A stretch of 64,000 bases of DNA from Euryodendron excelsum (GCA_033060915.1 CM065379.1:29729318-29793317), one strand, 5' to 3'. Numbered from the stretch's first letter, positions 1-12,174 are shown. Program-made: numbers and translations. The notes: a model not told the origin generated them from the sequence alone.

Positions 1-705
1 TTTCGCCACCAGTCACAGACCACAATCCTAGACCCCACATTTCTTAGGGGTAGCAGATCTAGGGGCTAGCTAGTGGGGAGTTGTTGAGAAAAGCCAGGAC
101 ATATGTAGAGATGAAATCCTTGATTAGGCGAATAAATGAGGATAACAAAAAAACCCAAAGAAGGTATGCAAAATTTTACCGCAAAGAATTCATACCACCT
201 CTGCCAAAAAAAAAAAAACTAAAGCATCTGCTGGGTACTGCTCATCTATTAGTTGTTTGCAGAACGAGAGGCTCAAATTATATCGTGGACTCTTGAACGG
301 CTTTCCTGAACATCCAATGTGGAAATTTTCCCTGCACATTTGGCTTCGATATGAAAACGAAGGTCAAGAGAATTGAGTGCAAGACAGGGTTGGTATGACA
401 ACAATGGAGTTCAGAATGGGGAAGTTCCTATTGTGGGAAGCAGTTTGAAAGTTCACCAGAGAAGTCAATACCGGAGAAACAAAAACCAAGATACGCCTCT
501 GGAGAAGAAAGGGAGAAATCAACTAGGCTCTCTACCAGAGATTCTGTCCGCAGGATCACCAAAGCATACGAAGAAGAATTGTAGCAGAAGGATAGAGAGC
601 TCAACAAGATGCAGCCACAGGTTAGGGACTTAGAATGACAACTTGAGCATTAGCAACGAACCTCTGAGCGCATTGGTTGGGAGGGCCACTGTGCAAGGCC
701 AGCTT
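1..705 (+). pseudogene. Ty3/gypsy gag remnant, N-terminal part
   Basis: Decayed coding sequence on the plus strand, cut by the copia insertion at 706. Around 500-660 one frame reads as a charged, probably coiled-coil segment (EEREKSTRLSTRDSVRR, then QKDRELNKMQPQVRDLE) with in-frame TAG and TGA codons. That is the kind of sequence found upstream of the retrotransposon gag core in plant gypsy elements. A recognisable gag core on the same strand follows on the far side of the copia element (59540-60000), so the two pieces are probably one old gag gene. Positions 1-370 are too degraded to assign. The short open frames at 81-296 and 373-633 show no domain. Confidence 0.5.
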
Positions 706-1316
706 TGTTGAGACTTTGTCTCTTTATTTGATTATAGCATTTATGTCAGTCCTACATTGGAAAGGAAATTATTCTTTTTGTGGGTATTTATTAGGCAAGC
801 AACCTATTTATGGAACTTTAATAAGCTACATAGGGCTCATGGTTATAATGGAGTCCAGTGGATGCTTCTGATTCTCATTAAATGCACATCGCATGATATT
901 TCGCAATTGCACTTAGCACGCACTTTTGTTTGATTCAATGAGATCATTGATTGATCTTTTATTTTTGGATCACTTGATCAACGATCCAAAATAATTTAAT
1001 GAACAAGTGCATATTCAAACTGAATAGCAACTAGTAGTTAAGATGTCTGTTGATAAAATTGTGTCTAATTACGTTTGTCTATATATATAAGGAGTCTCTC
1101 TCTCAAAAAAAAAAAAAAAATACAATAACCTAAGAATTTCGTTGGAGTCTTTCAATTTTGTTGATTGTAGGACTTTGGATCAAAATGAGTGTGTTGTATC
1201 CTGGGAACGATCTTGCCTATAACCCATCAGCAAACTCAGTGTAATGGGGACAAATTACGTTTTATAGATAGTGTCTTTAGATACACCTCAAAGTCTTCGT
1301 TTAAATTGTTCCAACA
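706..1316 (+). repeat. copia 5' LTR
   Basis: 611 bp, starting TGTTGAGAC and ending TTCCAACA, directly preceded by the TSD AGCTT. It aligns along its length with 57959-58589. A TATA-like stretch lies in tatatatataagg around 1080-1092, just before a CT/A-rich segment. Several substitutions against the 3' LTR are visible in the first 60 bases, so the insertion is old. A canonical copia primer site (TGGTATCAGAG) should follow at 1317, but I see only a degenerate A/T-rich stretch. Confidence 0.92.
1080..1092 (+). promoter_or_regulatory. TATA-like element of the copia 5' LTR
   Basis: A run of alternating TA ending in AAGG sits about 375 bp into the LTR, the usual place for the U3 promoter. The same sequence with one change recurs in the 3' LTR near 58355-58367. 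The promoter role is inferred from position only. Confidence 0.45.
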
Positions 1317-1337
1317 ATTTTAGAATGTAATTTCAAA

Positions 1338-2184
1338 ATGGAGACGGAGAAGAACATGACTTTGTTCAAGATGATGAATCAGGATCTGGTAAAACTGGAT
1401 CAATTTGATGGTAGTAATTTCAGTCGTTGGAGAGACAGAGATGATCTTCCTTCTTACTGTAATGAAGGTATACAACATTCTAGATCTGAACCTTGTACCT
1501 TTGCTAGAACCATTTTCAATAGAAATTGCTCAAAGTAAGGACAGAAGGCTAAAACGATCTGAAGATGCCTTGCTATGTCATGGACATATCATGAATGCAT
1601 TGTTTGACTGCCTGTATAATTTTTACAAAGATACTAAAAAGGCTACAGAAATCTAGAATGCTTTGGAATTCAAATACAAAGTGCAAGAAGAAGGTACAAA
1701 CAAATTCCTTATTGTAGGATATTTTGATTTTCGTATGGCTAATGACAAACCTATACTAGAACAGATTCATGAGTTACAAAGTATTGTTAATAATATCAAT
1801 GCTCTGAACATTGTGCTTCCTAAATCTTTTCAAGTTGGAGCCATTATTGCAAAACTTCCACCATCTTGAAAAGATTATAAGAAGAAGCTTCTGCACAAGG
1901 CAAAAGATTTCTCCCTAGAGTAGATTCAGAAGCATCTTTGGATCGAAGAAGAATCTCATAAAAGGGATAAAAAGGGTGATATTCGAGAGAAAACAAATGT
2001 TCACAATGTGGAATCTGTATCTAATCACAATCATTCTAACAACAAAAGAAAGAGGAACAACAAAAAAAAAATGACAAATGCTATAATTTCCAAAAGAAAG
2101 GGCACCATGCCAAAGAGTGTCGTTTGAAGAAGAAATCGAAACAGTCTGTAAATTTGGTGGAAGATAAACTTGTGGCTATGGTAA
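1338..2184 (+). pseudogene. copia gag, degraded
   Basis: Starts with an ATG 22 bases after the LTR and encodes the usual copia gag opening (METEKNMTLFKMM then KLDQFDGSNFSRW). The frame shifts near 1430: the rest of the conserved N-terminal domain is read from 1405-1656 in another frame and continues at 1663-1869 (ALEFKYKVQEEGTNKFL). A CCHC zinc knuckle lies at about 2076-2120, but its second cysteine is Phe (CYNF-5-H-4-C pattern), so the nucleic-acid-binding knuckle is damaged. Stops occur near 1654, 1867 and 1921. The family role is forming the particle and binding the RNA genome. Confidence 0.8.
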
Positions 2185-3642
2185 ATGAAATTCACATGGC
2201 AGATACATCTTCTGGATGGTGGTTTGATTCCAGGGGCTACAGTGCATGTGTGTAAGGATAGATCTTTGTTCCAGACATATGAAAAAATTGATGGCCAAGA
2301 GGTGCAAATGGGAAGCCATGATCGTGCCAAGGCTGCTAGAAAAGGCAATATGGATCTAACCTTTACTTCTAGAAAGACTTTGACTCTTCTAAATGTTCTT
2401 CATGCTTCTGATATAAGAAAGAAATTAGTCTATGTTGATCTTGTTTGCAAGAGAGGCTTTCGGGTTGTTTTTGAATCTGATAAGCTGATCTTGACAAAGA
2501 ACGGGGTGTTTGTTGGAAAGGGATATGGTTGTAATGGGATGTTTAAACTAAGTATTAATGAGAATGGTAGTGCTTCTTTTTATGTTGTTGAATCTTTTTT
2601 CTTGTGGTATGGTAGATTAGCACATTTAAATTTTAGCTCAATCAAGAATATGAGTAAGATTGGCCTGATTAATTACCATGATTCTGATTGTGATAAGTGT
2701 GAAGTTTGTGCTAAATCTAAAATGGTTAAGATACCCTTTCCCAGAGTTAAAAGAAATTATGAACTTTTAGGTTTGGTACATTCTGATATTTGTGAATGGA
2801 ATGGTATTTTAACTCGTGGGGGAAAGAGATATTTTATCACTTTCATTGATGATTTTCTAAATACACACATGGTTATCTTATGAGATCAAAAGATGAAGCT
2901 TTTAATAAGTTTCAAATTTTCAAAAACGAATCTGAAAACCAATTATCTAAGAAAATAAAAAAATTTAAGAAGTGATAGAGGAATGAAATATTTTTCAAAT
3001 GATTCTGATGAATTTTTTGAATTTCATGGCATTATACATGAGAAATCAACACCTTACACACCACAATAGAACGGTTTAGTCGAAAGAAAAAACCGTACTC
3101 TTGTAGAAATGGTAAATTGTATGATTGTGCATGCTCAGTTACCTTTGAATTTGTGGGGTGAAGCTTTACTTACTATATGTCATTTCTATAACAGAATCAT
3201 TTCTAGAAAGACCAATTTATGTCCATATGAATAATGGAAAGGTAGACAGCCTAATTTATCATACTTGAAAGTGTGGGGGTGTTTGGCATATTATAGGGTT
3301 CCAGACCCTAAAAGGACCAAGTTGGGTCCAAGGGCAATGAAAAGTATTTTAGTTGGATATGCTAAACATAGTAAAGGTTATAGACTTCTTGATACATAGT
3401 CTAACACAATTGTAGAATCTCGTGATGTTGAATTTTTTAAAAATAAATTTCACAGTGATTCTAAAGTTGTAGAGACTGAAAATTCTGAGTTAGATTCTAA
3501 TAAGGAATTAAAACTCTAGAATAATGGAAAGAAAAAATTGGTTCTTAGTGAAGAGCCTACAAGAAGTCAAAGACCAAGGAAAGAAAATGCTTTACATCCA
3601 AATTTTATCTCATCTCAATCTATTCTTTTTCTAGTCAACAGA
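2185..3642 (+). pseudogene. copia protease and integrase, degraded
   Basis: The protease active-site motif DSGA is broken: GAT-TCC at 2226-2231 is followed by one extra base before GGG-GCT, a +1 shift. The frame then stays open to 2883, with a GAG-pre-integrase zinc-binding segment (LWYGRLAHLN and CDKCEVCAKSK) and the first integrase Asp in LVHSDICEW. Beyond 2883 the integrase core continues with stops; remnants include STPYTPQ*NGLVERKN around 3045-3090, where the catalytic Glu is still present, and LWGEALLT near 3150. The segment ends at 3642, where solo LTR A1 has inserted; the coding sense resumes at 8626. Confidence 0.85.
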
Positions 3643-6600
3643 TGTCGCGCCTAGATTTTTCACACTCGAGGAATACACACACAAATAGGAAAAATATTGT
3701 ACTATCTCGTTAGAACTCACCCTTCTAGAAGAATGAGTGCAACTAGGTTTGAATTGAAAATTGATTTGAATAAAGGGCTTTTGAAAACAATTTGGAGTCG
3801 CCACCTAACTTGATTAAGGTGAGTTAGGTCACCTAAAAACTAAGCATAATTCGAAGACTACACTTAGGGTTTTTGGAAAACGATTTTGAAAATATCTCCT
3901 CAAGAGAAGGTTTTTAAGAAAAACAGGTTGTTTGGCAACCTTTGGAAAACATTTAGCCCTTTTTTGAAAAATAACTCCTTTTGGTCTTTGAATTCAGTGA
4001 TCCTAGGTTCGGAGGTTGGTTACGTGTAAGGAAGATGTACTAAGCCATCACCCTACCCCGCCCTTTCAGTACCCACATATCAATCTACCCTAGATTTACC
4101 TATGAAAGCCTTCAACTAACATATGTTCAATCCTATCCACTTTATAAAACAATGTTTAGAAAAACATGATGCATGATATGCAAGTGCAAGAAAAGAGACT
4201 TGATTTGGAAATAGATTTGAAAAGAAGAATTTGATTTGATTTTAGAAAAGATTTGAAATTGGAAGCTTGAAATAGATATGGAATTGGAGATTGAAGAAAA
4301 TTATAGAATTGGAGATTTGAAAAGGTTTTGTAGAGTTGGAAACTTGAAAAATGTTATGGACTTTGAAATTTGAAAAATGTGGAGGAATTTGAAATTTGAA
4401 AGAAGTTGTGACTGCACCCATAAAGGTTGCCTACGTATCCTTTTGGAGGAATCAGGTCAGTCGTAGTTTGATTGGTAGAAAGAGATTGAATTGGCAATTG
4501 GATTGGAAGATTGAAAGATTGAACTTTGATTGGTAGATTTGAAAAGGTTTGATTTTGAAAGACTTGGTTTTAGAAAACCTAGAAAAACTTGAGACTTTGA
4601 AAAGAAGGATTGGATTTGACTTGAAAAGATTTTAGAGAAGAATTGACTTGAATACTTGGACTTGGAAGATTAGGAAAGCTTGGATTTAGGAAATGTTCGA
4701 ATCGGGAAAGATTTAAATTAGGAAAGTTTTCAATTTGGCAAAATTTCAACTTAGGAAAGTTTTAGGTTTAGGAAAGTTTTAAAATTGAAAAGTTTCGTTT
4801 TAAGAAAGGTTTTGAAATAGGAAAGTGTTGAATTTAGAAGTGTTTTGAATTAGGAAAAGTTTAGTTTAAGAAAGGTTAATAATTGGAAAAGTTTCAAGTC
4901 AAGAAAGTTTTGAATTTGGAAAGCTTAGAATTTTTGAAAGATTTGAAAATTTAGAAAGTTAGGATTTTGGAAAGATTTGGGTTTAGAAAGTTTTAACTTA
5001 AGAAAGTTTTGAACTTGGAAAGATTTGAAATTTAGAGAGTTTAAGATTTAGAAAGTTTTAGAGTTTTAGTTTTAGAAAATCTTAATATTAGGAAAGGTTT
5101 GAATTTAAGAAGGATTGGAAAACCTAGATTTGGAAAGTTAAGATTTGAAAAAGGGGTAGAATTAGGGAAAGGTAGGATTAGGAAAGATGTGGAAGTTAAG
5201 TTTTAAAATTTAGGAAAGATTTTTATGTTCAAGTTTTGGAAACTTAAGATTTAGGAAAGTGGAAGATTAGAAAAGAGGTGAATTAGGAAAGATTTAGATT
5301 AGGAAGGGTTAAGATTCCTATTTTCTAAAACAAAGGATTGGATTTTGTTTGTAAAAGGGAAGATTTTATTTTGTTTCCAAAAACAGAGGATAGGATCTAG
5401 TTTCCTAAACGGGAAAATTGGATTTGGCAAGGATTTAGAAAGGGGAAGTTTTAGAAACCCTAAATTTGGAAAACTATAGTTTTGACGTAGAAAATGGGTT
5501 TTGGAAATATGTATAGTTTGGACGTAAAAAACACGAGGTTTTGAAAACCTAGGTTTTAAGGCAAGTTTGAAAACCATGTTTTTGGAAAGAAAATTAGGGT
5601 TTCCTAATCGTGAGTTCTAGGGCTTGACTTGGGCTTTAAGAAAAAGGATTTTTGGAAAGTGCGTTTTTGGGAAACAAGTTTTTGAAAGGAAATCCTAGAG
5701 AGGAGTTTCTAAAGGGAAGATTTTGGAATGAGAGTTTTTAGAAGGATTTTTGGAAGAAGATTGTTGAAGAGAGTTTTTAGGAAAGTGAATTTAGGGAGTG
5801 TTTTTAGAAAGTGAATTTTGAAGAGAAAGAGTTTTTGGAAAGAGATCCTAGTGAGGAGTTTTTTTAGAAAGAAATTTTTAAGAAAGAGATTTAGGAAGAG
5901 GTTTTTCTAAGAAGGAAACCTAGGGAACGTTTTTTAAAAGTGGACCTTGAAGAGAGCGTTTTGGAAAGGAGTTTAAAAAGAGAAGTTTTGGAAAATAGAT
6001 TTTTGGAGGGAGTTTTTGAAAACAACTTTGGAAAGGAGAGTTTTTAGAAAGTACGTTGAAAGAGGAGGTTTTAGGAAAAGAGATTTTTAAAAATAGAGTT
6101 TTTTGGAAAGTATAAAAACATCTCACCCTCTTAAAGCGATTCTAACCATAAGAAGGCTAGAATCACTTTAAGAAAGTGGTTTTGAAAACAACAAGGGTTG
6201 AAAATATGGACCATAAAAGTCACTTTAAATGTAACACTTTTCTAAAGCAACCCTAGCCATGGAAAGGCTATAATCACCCTAGGATTGTGATTTTGAAAAC
6301 AAGTTTTGAAAAAGAGATTTTGATACAATTTTGAAAATAAGTTTAATGCAAATTTTGAAAACGAGTTTGAAAACGATTTTTTGGAAGATGCAAGATCATG
6401 ATATGCACAATGCAAGTTTGGGGTCGTGAACATACAAGGTTAAGGCTTCACCACATAATCAAGGGGGCCGAACCCACGTGGTCTCCGGTTAGTCTAAAGA
6501 AAAGCCCTTGACACGGTGACCCTCCGATAGTCTAATCCTACACATGGACCGGGAGTCCCCTTGTTTCAAGCATGCAAAGAAAGGGGGGGAAAGAGATGGG

Positions 6601-6973
6601 GGATTAAAATAGAGAAAACCCAAGTGGGTTAGGAGAGAGAAGAGAGAGGGGGAAGTGCGGAAATTTAAAGAGAAAGCCTACCGTATGTCTTGTTTATTTT
6701 GCGCGCCTTGCTTGTCTTCAATTTTCGCTTCACTTCAGTTTTGATCTTTGAGGATTCGTCTTTAATCTTCAAGGCTTCGGTTTGCAAGTCTTCAAGTCTT
6801 CAAAGAAGGGTTGGAGGCTAATGTATAAGTGTGTGAGAGTGTATAGGAGTGTATATGAGGCTAGGGTTTAGTATATGGTGGCTAGGGTTTAGAGGGTGCT
6901 CGAGCTCTGTATATCAAAATATAAGATTTTTAGATTGAGTTTACAGACCTCTTTCACGCTGGAAGAGGCTCTG

Positions 6974-6981
6974 TATTTATA
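6974..6981 (-). promoter_or_regulatory. TATA box of LTR A1
   Basis: TATAAATA on the minus strand, the sense strand of the LTR, followed downstream by ACAGAG. The identical box occurs at the equivalent place in A2, A3 and A4. Confidence 0.65.
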
Positions 6982-7033
6982 GAGAGAGGAATGTACTAGC
7001 GCCTGTTACAGTGACGCCAGGCCAAACATTACA

Positions 7034-7096
7034 CTGGCGCCACTAGGAGTGGCGCCAGGCTATTTTTTGGCTTGGCGCCACTGCCAGTGGCGCCAA
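7034..7096. promoter_or_regulatory. Paired GGCGCC palindromes upstream of the A1 TATA box
   Basis: Two perfect inverted repeats. At 7034-7058 the arms are CTGGCGCCACT and AGTGGCGCCAG with a 3-bp centre. At 7072-7096 the arms are TTGGCGCCACTG and CAGTGGCGCCAA with a 1-bp centre. They start about 55 bp upstream of the TATA box in the sense direction. Similar palindromes are kept in the three other family-A LTRs, suggesting dimeric factor binding; that role is inferred. Confidence 0.6.
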
Positions 7097-7949
7097 CCAT
7101 TTAGGAAATGTTTAAGGTCGGTAAGCAACGTATCTTTAACTAGATTTGGGCGCTTGTATTAGTGACTACCATGCAATTTTCAACCTGGCTTCACTAGGAG
7201 TGACTCCAGAAAGTCCGGGAATGATTTGAAGAGGCTGGGAATGACTCGGAAGGCCGAAAAAGAGCAGGAACACTTAGAATAGTGTCCCGGAGGTATTTGA
7301 CTTGAGAAATGAGGATAGTATGTGTCGGAAGGGTTGACCAAGCCTTTAGGGGCAAAACGGTCAATCGGGCCGGAAAGCTACCGGGACAGTCATTTTATAC
7401 CAGGTTTGCCGAAATTAACTCAGAATGATCCAGAAGGATAAAGGAAGATTGAGAATACTATAAGAAGCAATCTCAGAAGGTTACCGGTTTGATACCCGGA
7501 GCCGGTGTGGTTCTCGGGGCGTTCGGATGCCTAGGGGCAAAATGGTCATCTTGACTGAAAAGTCTCAGAAAAGGCCCAAGGGGCAGTTTGGTCATTTGTC
7601 ATCGAAGTGGGCTAGCAGGCACTGGTGTTGACCTAGGTTTTGAGTGTTTCCGCCGCTCTGACGGCGGTCGTGTGATACAGGGGTTTGTTGGCAATTCCCT
7701 ATATCGACCTGTTTGCGAGTATTTCTGCTACTCTGACGGTTCGCAATCATTCCCGAGACTGCCTGATCTCGGGAAGCTACTAAAGGGACTTAGCGCCTAA
7801 GAAGTCAACTTTCTCAGAAGGCGTGCCTAAACGGACATTTCTGCATTGGCGGGCTAGCAGGCGCCAAAGGTGGACCGTTCTACCATCTAGGGGACTTGGG
7901 GTCTCGTTGTGGTCGACAAGTTTAAAGGGACTTACCATTTTGAAGAGAT

Positions 7950-8440
7950 TTTCTTCGAAAAACGTGTTGGACCGTCTTGAGGAATAAACTGTCTCGAGAG
8001 AGGGATTGGAATTGGAAAGGGGACTTACCGTCTTCGGAAAGACATGCCTGACTTGGAACCGTCTCGAGGAATAAACTGTCTCGAGAGAGAGGTTGGAATT
8101 GGAAAGGGGACTTACCGTCTTCAGAAAGACGTGCCTGATTTGGAGCCGTCTCGAGGAATAAACTATCTCGAGAGAGGGATTGGAAAGGGGACTTACCGTT
8201 TTCGAAAAGACGTGCCTGATTTTGAGCCGTCTAGAGGAATAAACTGTCTCGAGAGAGGGATTGGAAAGAGGACTTACCATCTTCGGAAAGACGTGCCTGA
8301 TTTGGAAATGTCTTGAGGAATAAACTGTCTCGAGAGAGGAATTGGAAAGGGGACTTACGGTCTTCGGAAAGATGTGCCTGATTTGGAGCCGTCTCGAGGA
8401 ATAAACTGTCTCGAGAGAGGGATTGGAATTGGAAAGGATA
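7950..8440 (-). repeat. 81-bp minisatellite in LTR A1 (about 6 copies)
   Basis: Units contain GTCTCGAGGAATAAACTG followed by a second TCGAGAGAG block and a hairpin-forming GTCTTCGGAAAGAC. Unit starts are spaced 80-88 bp. Because 81 is a multiple of three, units read through as long open frames on both strands; these are not genes. The array lies in U3, upstream of the palindromes in sense direction. Confidence 0.85.
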
Positions 8441-8620
8441 ATGCCCCTAAGGGCATTTTGGTTATTTTGCCTCTATTTGGGCCTGGTGGGCCAGCGGGGC
8501 GATGGACAGATGGGATTTGGACTTAGAGAGTTGGTTTCAATTAGAATACGTTCATATCAACTTGAGTACAAGTCTGGATGGAGCATAGACTGCCGAGTAG
8601 TCAAAAATGGGGTGCTTACA

Positions 8621-8698
8621 ACAGAGATAGAGAAAAAGTTACGAATAAGTTTCTTGTGGTATTAAATCTTGAGGCTGACCCTAAAACATACTCAGAAG
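8621..8698 (+). pseudogene. copia polyprotein fragment between two solo LTRs
   Basis: A 78-bp island of the copia polyprotein (integrase-RT linker), encoding EADPKTYSE, which continues into the RT start at 10417. It includes the second TSD copy ACAGA of A1 and ends with AGAAG, the left TSD of the next insertion. The uninterrupted frame across both junctions shows that the insertions hit one continuous coding sequence. Confidence 0.8.
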
Positions 8699-10416
8699 TG
8701 TTGGCTTTATACGGGCCAGCAATCGACCTTTGATTCGGTTGGGTCTTATGGGGGACTCACATGGAGTATGTGACTGGTCAACTCGTGGCGCTTACATGGC
8801 ACAGGCTCTCATGCCTACCTGCTACTTAGTGAAGGGCGCTGCGTTGCTAAGGTATAAGGAAATAAAGTTGCGCTAATAGCAATTGCTTTTGGTGCAATAA
8901 TAAGCGCTTGATTCTAAACCTAGTATCAAAGCCTAGAAAGATGACTCAAATGTCTAATTATGGTGTTTTATGAAGTTTTCATGAAAAAATGTTTTGTGGG
9001 ATGAACATGAGTTGGAAGGTGACTTATTGGATTTAAAATTCAAAATATGATAGCCTAAAGATAGTCATGATTATTTGACCATATCTTTTGATCCAGAAGT
9101 CCAAATGATCTAATTCTTGATGTTATGAAAAGGCAACAACTATATATACATTTGATATGGTATATAAACTTTCAAATTCAAATGTTATTTGGGTGAAACA
9201 CAAGGTGAAAGAAGACTTAGTGGTGCACAAATTCAAAGATGACAACTAGAGAGACAGCCTGAGTATTTCACTCATATCTTTTGACTTAGATCTTTAAATA
9301 ATTTGATTATTGAGGATATAGAAACATAATGTCCATATCTACATTTCATATCCTATAGATATTTTCAAAATCGAATGTTTACTATATGAAAAAACTAATG
9401 CAAGTTGACATAACTATGCAAACATTCAAATAGGCCAGTAGGGAGATAGCTTAAGTAATTTGATTATAACTTTTGATCTGACTATTGGATCGACCTGATT
9501 CTTGAGGTTCTGAAAAGTTGACTTGCCCGTCTACAACTTGTCTCTATATCCAATTTTAAATTCAAATGTTATCAAGGAGAACATCGAGGTGGAATTGAAG
9601 GCATCTGATTTGAAATTCAGAACCTGTCTTGCATCAAGTAGATAAATGGGAAGAAATATCTTCAATGCTCTCCACTGGCTATAAGCTCAATTGACGCTAG
9701 AAATTGTCCTCATATCTTCATTTATAAATAGAGATACACTTGAGAAACAAAAGAGAACATCAAGAGCAATAAGAGATTGTGCATCAAAGTGATATTCATC
9801 CTACAAAGTCTTTGAGAGCTTAATTGTCTTTTATTTAGTAATGTTTTGAGAGCTTCATTGGCATATCTATTCTTTAAGAGAATTTATTTGTAAGAAAGAG
9901 TGGTTGTACTCTTGTTCTTTCTTCTTGTAAGGGAGAGACAAGCTAGGAAAAATAGCTAGGGGTTGGGTGTAACTAGCATCTATATAAAAACTAGTTGGAG
10001 TGAGGGATCACTTGGTTGGGTGTGACTAGCACCTGTGTAAAAACTAGTTGGAGGGGTGTGACTAGCATCTATGGAAAAAAAAACTAGTTGTAAAGGAGGA
10101 CTAGTGCCTGGGTTAAAATGCTAGTAGTTGTATCTACAGTTTGGATATAGTGGAGAAAATTCTTAAAGAAGGAACTTTGGGGAATGAACGTAGACTTTGG
10201 AGTTGAAGTTGAATCACGATAAATTTTGGTGTCGTATTCTCTTCTCTATATCTTCTTTACTTTATAGTAAGAATTGTTTGCATTTATTTACAACATATTA
10301 TTGGTTGATTAATATTTGTTTAAATATTTAGTTAGAATTTTTAAATCTAAAATTATTTATTGAATTATTGTTTAAACCCAATTCACCCCCCTCGTGGGTT
10401 GCCACCTGGACTAACA
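8699..10416 (+). mobile_element. Solo LTR of an unrelated retrotransposon (1.7 kb)
   Basis: 1,718 bp beginning TGTTGGC and ending GGACTAACA, flanked by AGAAG (8694-8698) and GGAAG (10417-10421), a TSD with one mismatch. A TATAAATA box is at 9723-9730. The end has the ATTCACCCCCCTCGTGGG tract typical of plant copia LTR 3' ends. The left and right 200 bp do not resemble each other, so it is one LTR rather than a short two-LTR element. Degenerate 40-50 bp repeats with ACTAGCA and AACTAGTTG lie at 9955-10140. A primer-site-like stretch (CTAGTATCAAAGCC, 8920s) occurs early in the LTR and is probably chance. Confidence 0.75.
9723..9730 (+). promoter_or_regulatory. TATA box of the 1.7-kb solo LTR
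   Basis: TATAAATA about 1.0 kb into the LTR, followed by GAGATACACTTGAG, a spacing that suits a U3/R boundary. Confidence 0.5.
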
Positions 10417-11935
10417 GGAAGCTCTTAGTTCTAGAGATTTAGCATTCTGGAAAGAAACCATTAATGATGAGATGGATTTTCTTATGTCTAAAGGGACTTG
10501 GAAATTGGTTGATTTACCCCTAGGTTCTAAATTTATGTGCTGCAAATGGGTTTTTTGAATTAAATATAATACTAAAAATTCAGTACAAGCTTTTAAAGCG
10601 AGATTAGTAGCCAAAAGTTTTAGACAAAAGAAGGGTATAGACTATTTTGATACATATGCACCTGTACCCGGAATTAATTCTATTTGAATCCTCATGGCTT
10701 TGTCTTCGATATATCACCTGCAAATTCATGAAATGGATGTTAAAACTACATTTTTGAATGGTGATTTAGATGAAGAAGTGTATATGGATCAACTAGAAGG
10801 GTTTGTCCTTCCTGGAATGAGAATACAATATGTAAGTTCGTTAAGTCTTTATATGGTTTAAAGCAAGCACCTTAACAATGACATCACAAATTTGATTCTT
10901 GCATCTTATCTACTAGCTTTACTCATAATAATGCTAATAAGTGTGTGCATTCGAAATTTACGAGAGATTATAATGTTATTATTTGCTTGTATGTTGATGA
11001 CATGTTAATTATAAGCATAAACATGGTGGGTATACTTGAAACTAAGAAGTATTTGACTTCAAACGTTAAAATGAAAGATCTTGGAGAAGTTGATACTACC
11101 TTAGGAATAAAAGTGAAGAAGCATAGTGGGGGCTTTGCATTGTGTCAAGAGCACTATGTAGCGAAAATGCTTTTGAAGTTCAAACATCTTAGTTATAAAG
11201 AATTTAATACACCTTTTGACTCAAGTATTAAATTAACCGAGAATTCTGATAGAGCAATTGCACATCTTGAGTATGCTAGTGCTATTGGTAGTTTAATGTA
11301 TCTTATGCATTGTACCAGACCTAACATTGCTTTTGCAGTTTATAAATTGAGTCAATTTACAAGTAATCCCGGTGGTGATCGCACTGGAAGGCAATAAGTA
11401 AAATCTTTGGTTACCTTAAAAAAACCATGGGACTTGGGCTATTCTATAATGAATATCCAGCTATACTTGAGGGGTATACTAATGCTAGTTGGATTACTAC
11501 CATAGGGGATAATAAATCCACATTTGAATGGGTATTTCTCCTTGGAGGTGGTACAATTTCTTGGGCATCTAAGAAACAAACTTGTATATCTCTCTCAACT
11601 ATAGAATTTGAATTCATAACTTTATCGTCAACTGGCAAAGAGACTGATTGGATTAAAATATTTTTTATTAGATATTATATTGTGCCCTAATCCATTGCCT
11701 CCAATTTCTATCCATTGTGATAGTGAAGCTACTCTTTCAAGAGCATATAGTAGTACTTACAATGGCAAGTCTAAGACATGTTTTTGTCAGACAACTCATA
11801 CAAGATGGAGTAATTACTATCATGTATGTGAAGTCAAGTAAGAACTTGGCTGACCTGTTTACCAAGAGTCTTCCTAGAAAAGTGGTAAGGGTGACGTCCA
11901 TTGAGATGGGCCTAAAACCTTTTCGTTAGTCAACA
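10417..11935 (+). pseudogene. copia reverse transcriptase and RNase H, degraded
   Basis: Starts in the conserved RT opening (FWKETINDEMDFL), with the WKLVDLP, ARLVAKSF and [12 protein letters not shown] motifs before 10820. The catalytic YVDD box is at 10990-11001 in an open stretch 10945-11397 (ICLYVDDMLII). RNase H follows at 11427-11929 in a different frame, with KSTFEWVFLLGGGTISWASKKQ and the end motif LFTKSLPRKV. Stops occur near 10558, 10687 and 10875, and there is a frameshift near 11395. In life this would copy the element's RNA into DNA; here it is inactive. Confidence 0.88.
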
Positions 11936-12174
11936 GCAATTGTAACCCAACCTAATACTAGAATAATAACTAGTTACAGGTTTAAAGGTACAAACAAGTT
12001 GCTGATAAAATACTGATTTAATGTGTGAATCAATATAGTCCATTACTTTAAAGAGGGATGAATTACATTCTTAATGAGGTTTAAAGTGTCATGGTAATGA
12101 GGACATGTAAGAGATTTCACCTATGTGGCCGTAGAAGTGGGCCACTTCTCATGAGAGTTTCAGTTTGCACTCTG
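11936..12174 (+). other. copia 3' untranslated region, left half
   Basis: No coding potential. It ends with CTCTG (12170-12174), the left TSD of the chromovirus insertion. The rest of this region continues at 57668. Confidence 0.7.

Larger units (their letters stand above)
3643..8620 (-). mobile_element. Solo LTR A1 (giant Tat/Ogre-type gypsy family A)
   Basis: 4,978 bp flanked by a perfect 5-bp TSD ACAGA (3638-3642 and 8621-8625), inserted in the copia polyprotein. There is no internal region, so it is a solo LTR. In sense orientation (minus) it starts TGTAAGCACCCC at 8620 and ends GGCGCGACA at 3643. The same termini occur in A2, A3 and A4. Sense order: U3 with an 81-bp tandem array, GGCGCC palindromes, TATA box, then about 3.3 kb of downstream LTR including a ~2 kb low-complexity tract that is purine-rich on plus (4200-6100). 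Related to the Ogre-like element in this window by near-identical LTR termini, but a different family. Confidence 0.9.

Noticed and set aside
7950..8440. CRISPR-like array (regular repeats, palindromic core)
   Set aside because: There are no unique spacers; whole 81-bp units repeat, it lies in a plant LTR, and no cas-like gene is present.
8915..8935. CTAGTATCAAAGCC as a primer site defining a short 5' LTR at 8699-8914
   Set aside because: The matching 3' copy is absent at the right end; the 1,718-bp unit behaves as one LTR.
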